Assembly (NCBI GenBank): GCA_947178015.1
Contig: CAMWWW010000080.1
Location: forward strand, 1 to 8,750
Direction of reading: 5' to 3'
Source: an uncultured Clostridia bacterium
GTDB taxonomy: Bacteria > Bacillota > Clostridia > Lachnospirales > Lachnospiraceae
Length of the DNA: 8,750 nt
The notes below the pieces were generated by a model, which made no database searches, had not been told where the DNA came from, and was given only the letters and a program-made list of their open reading frames with translations. Of this stretch, positions 7,075 to 8,750 are shown one piece after another; the stretch's first letter is position 1, and every line of letters begins with the position of its first letter. A program made the position numbers and the translations under genes.

Positions 7075-8429
7075 AATTCGTATTTACCTCCTTCTCTTGA
7101 ATTTTCCTTATCAGGCTCCTCCAGCAGCACCGCATGAAGAAAATCCTGCCCGCTTGATTTTACAATATTTACCTTCACTTGTAAAGCATTTTCCAGCTCC
7201 TTAAGCGTCACATCGTCCAAAAAAACCTTCTCGCCACTCTTAAACATCACCGAAGGCAGCAAAAGCACCTCTCCCAGCTCCTGTCCCGAAAGCTGCTTGA
7301 TTAAATCTTGTCCTGTAAGCAGTCCCGCCACCGTGATATGTTCCCCAAAGAAATCATTTCTAATTTCATATAGTTTTACCCGCACACCGGGAAATTTCTC
7401 CTGAACCTGAATAAGCGCTTGCTTTATATAAGGAAAGGCAAGCTTTCCTGTCGCCATAGAAATATGATATGACCGGTTATCGCCCTCTCTCTCCGAAAGA
7501 GCCTTCGCAAATTCATTTTTAAACAATCGTATCATGCCCACGCCATTTTCTAGCTGAAGATAACCGTCATATCTGTCCTCCTCCGGCACCTCCCATTCCG
7601 CTAGAATATACCATTCATCCCCTGCATGAATAAAATGATTTTTATGCTTCTGGTATAATTTATCCTGCCAGCGGTGTATCATCTGCAAAACGGACACCGC
7701 GTCTTCCTTCGTAAATGGTTCAAGAGGAAACAGCCCTTCTCGAAATCGGGTCAATCCAACCGGAACCACCGATACACTCTGCATATAGGGAAGATAATTT
7801 GACAGATCCGCAATGGTTCGCTCAAGCTCCTCCCCATCGTTCACTCCCTTGCAGAGCACAATCTGCCCATTCATCAAAATCTCTGCCTGCCAAAGCCGCT
7901 CAAGCTGTTTCAGCGCTTCTCCTGCAAAACGGTTATGAAGCATTTTACAGCGAAGCTCTGGATTAGTCGTGTGCACGGAAATATTAATGGGTGCGAGATG
8001 ATAGCGGATAATTCGATCAATATCTTTGTCTTTCATATTAGTAAGCGTGATATAATTTCCCTGCAAAAAAGATAATCTCGAATCATCATCCTTAAAATAC
8101 AAGGTATCTCGCATCCCCTTCGGCATCTGATCGATAAAACAAAATATACATTTATTTCTGCAAGAACGATACTCGTCCATCAATCCATTTTCAAATTCAA
8201 TGCCAATATCCTCGTCATATTCCTTTTCAATCTCAAGAACCCACTCTTCTCCATTCTGTTTCTGGATCAGAAGCTCCACATAGGTATCCTCCATTAAAAA
8301 TTGATAATCAAAAATATCCTCTATCTCTGTATCACAAACCGCAAGCAGCACATCCCCCGCTTCCAATTCCATCTCCTCCGCGATGGAACATGGCAAAACT
8401 TTTGTGATCCGATGTCCTTTCTGTGTCAT
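7071..8429 (-). CDS. PDZ / radical SAM / DUF512 protein of unknown function
   Basis: A 452-residue predicted cytoplasmic iron-sulfur protein. Residues 1-70 form a PDZ-like domain, with GHRITKVLPCSIAEEMELEAGD at its start shown by the ITKVLP and LEAGDVLLAV blocks. The radical-SAM cluster motif CX3CX2C follows at C90, C94 and C97 within CRNKCIFCFIDQMPKGMRDT. Later blocks typical of the DUF512 family are NISVHTTNPELRCKML (149-164), VVPVGLTRFREGL (221-233), HAGDEWYILAEWEVPEEDRY and, near the end, NDFFGEHITVAGLLTGQD. The family was described as a putative Fe-S oxidoreductase; no reaction or substrate is known to me. The start has CAGGAG (8437-8442) 7 nt upstream. It is the first gene of the leftward unit, 4-nt overlap with der, which suggests a link to ribosome or GTPase function, but this is only inference from position. 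The cluster motif is intact, so an active radical-SAM enzyme is plausible. Confidence 0.92.
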   Translation of the reverse strand: MTQKGHRITKVLPCSIAEEMELEAGDVLLAVCDTEIEDIFDYQFLMEDTYVELLIQKQNGEEWVLEIEKEYDEDIGIEFENGLMDEYRSCRNKCIFCFIDQMPKGMRDTLYFKDDDSRLSFLQGNYITLTNMKDKDIDRIIRYHLAPINISVHTTNPELRCKMLHNRFAGEALKQLERLWQAEILMNGQIVLCKGVNDGEELERTIADLSNYLPYMQSVSVVPVGLTRFREGLFPLEPFTKEDAVSVLQMIHRWQDKLYQKHKNHFIHAGDEWYILAEWEVPEEDRYDGYLQLENGVGMIRLFKNEFAKALSEREGDNRSYHISMATGKLAFPYIKQALIQVQEKFPGVRVKLYEIRNDFFGEHITVAGLLTGQDLIKQLSGQELGEVLLLPSVMFKSGEKVFLDDVTLKELENALQVKVNIVKSSGQDFLHAVLLEEPDKENSREGGKYEL

Positions 8430-8458
8430 AATCAGGCTCCTGTTTTCTTTTTTTCATC

Positions 8459-8487
8459 ATTTTATCATATAAAATACCGAAAAGCAA
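8459..8487 (-). promoter_or_regulatory. Candidate promoter of the DUF512-der-plsY-gpsA unit
   Basis: On the minus strand TAAAAT (8459-8464, 5 of 6 to the -10 consensus) is preceded by TG one base upstream (8466-8467), an extended -10. The element TTGCTT (8482-8487, weak -35, 3 of 6) lies 17 bp upstream. Transcription would begin near 8452, about 22 nt before the ATG at 8429. The -35 is poor, so confidence rests on the extended -10 and the position. Confidence 0.5.
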
Positions 8488-8500
8488 TCTTACAAACTGC

Positions 8501-8529
8501 TTGACGAAATATAGTTAAAATGTAATAAT
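8501..8529 (+). promoter_or_regulatory. Probable sigma-A promoter of the rightward prs-like gene
   Basis: TTGACG (8501-8506, 5 of 6 to TTGACA) is followed after 17 bp by AATAAT (8524-8529, 5 of 6 to TATAAT). The start would be near 8536, giving a leader of roughly 36 nt before the ATG at 8572. It points away from the DUF512 promoter, and the two -35 elements are about 13 bp apart. Confidence 0.65.
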
Positions 8530-8571
8530 GGAATCGTATCATAAAACCTGCTTACAAATTGGAGGAAATTC

Positions 8572-8736
8572 ATGTCTGGAAAAGAATTATTTAAAACGAC
8601 ACTTCCTGTCGCTCCGTTAAAGATTGCTGCCCTAGAGAGCTGTCATGAATTAGCGGAAAATTTGAACAAGCATCTCGTGGACTTTCGAAAAGAAAGCACA
8701 ATGGGAGATGCCTCTGCACTGCATTTTAAACGATAA
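8572..8736 (+). CDS. N-terminal segment of a ribose-phosphate pyrophosphokinase-like protein, ended by an early stop
   Basis: A 54-codon frame begins at ATG 8572, with GGAGG (8561-8565) 6 nt upstream and a good promoter before it, so translation is well supported. Residues 11-40, with LPVAPLKIAALESCHELAEN and HLVDFRKE, resemble the N-terminus of the long (about 390-residue) ribose-phosphate pyrophosphokinases of Lachnospiraceae, which make PRPP from ribose 5-phosphate and ATP. The frame ends at TAA 8734-8736, far too early for that enzyme. In the frame shifted by +1, the last bases read LNDKFMIK, which resembles the family's next segment. This suggests a frameshift or small deletion near 8724-8733, making the gene a pseudogene, or a sequencing error. 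Only 14 nt remain after the stop, so this cannot be settled here. A real 54-residue protein is the alternative. The similarity is from memory, not from a search. Confidence 0.6.
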   Translation: MSGKELFKTTLPVAPLKIAALESCHELAENLNKHLVDFRKESTMGDASALHFKR

Positions 8737-8750
8737 ATTTATGATTAAAA

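Noticed and set aside
8471..8483. PurR-box-like sequence AATACCGAAAAGC upstream of the prs-like gene
   Set aside because: Only a partial match to the Bacillus PurR box and no second box at the expected distance, so it is likely chance in AT-rich sequence.

Overview
The window looks like a chromosomal segment from an endospore-forming, Gram-positive Clostridia, most likely a Lachnospiraceae-type Firmicute. The reasons are a complete spoIVA gene, strong AGGAGG-type ribosome binding sites, low-to-moderate G+C, and the order DUF512 radical-SAM protein, der, plsY, gpsA, spoIVA. The der/gpsA/spoIVA part of that order is also known from Bacillus. Six genes lie on the minus strand and one gene start lies on the plus strand at the right edge. 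I see no CRISPR array, rRNA, tRNA, transposase or prophage gene.

Right to left on the minus strand: a divergent intergenic region (8430-8571) carries a probable promoter in each direction. Leftward begins a tightly packed set: a PDZ/radical-SAM DUF512 protein (8429-7071) overlaps der by 4 nt (ATGA); der (7074-5749) overlaps plsY by 1 nt (TAATG); plsY (5749-5096) is followed by a structured 75-nt gap and gpsA (5020-4004). An 84-nt gap with a sigma-E-like promoter then leads into spoIVA (3919-2441). The set joins ribosome biogenesis (Der) with the first steps of phospholipid synthesis (GpsA makes sn-glycerol 3-phosphate, PlsY acylates it) and ends in a mother-cell sporulation gene that probably has its own sporulation promoter.

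A 214-nt spacer (2227-2440) follows spoIVA. It holds a 12-bp tandem repeat, a 23-bp imperfect inverted repeat with a 30-nt loop, and a good vegetative-type promoter. That promoter drives an AzgA/PbuG-type NCS2 purine permease (2226-814). Two nucleotides after the permease stop begins a MutS-related protein with predicted membrane helices, which runs off the left edge (811-1).

On the plus strand, a promoter and strong ribosome binding site precede an ORF (8572-8736) that resembles the N-terminus of the Lachnospiraceae-type ribose-phosphate pyrophosphokinase. It stops after 54 codons, and a shifted frame looks like the family's continuation, so the gene may be frameshifted.

Most of the window is well-understood core genome. 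The less ordinary items are the potential alternative RNA folds upstream of gpsA, the long inverted repeat upstream of the permease promoter, the possibly broken prs-like gene, the membrane-type MutS homologue and the uncharacterised DUF512 radical-SAM protein. I do not see a convincing new multi-gene system.
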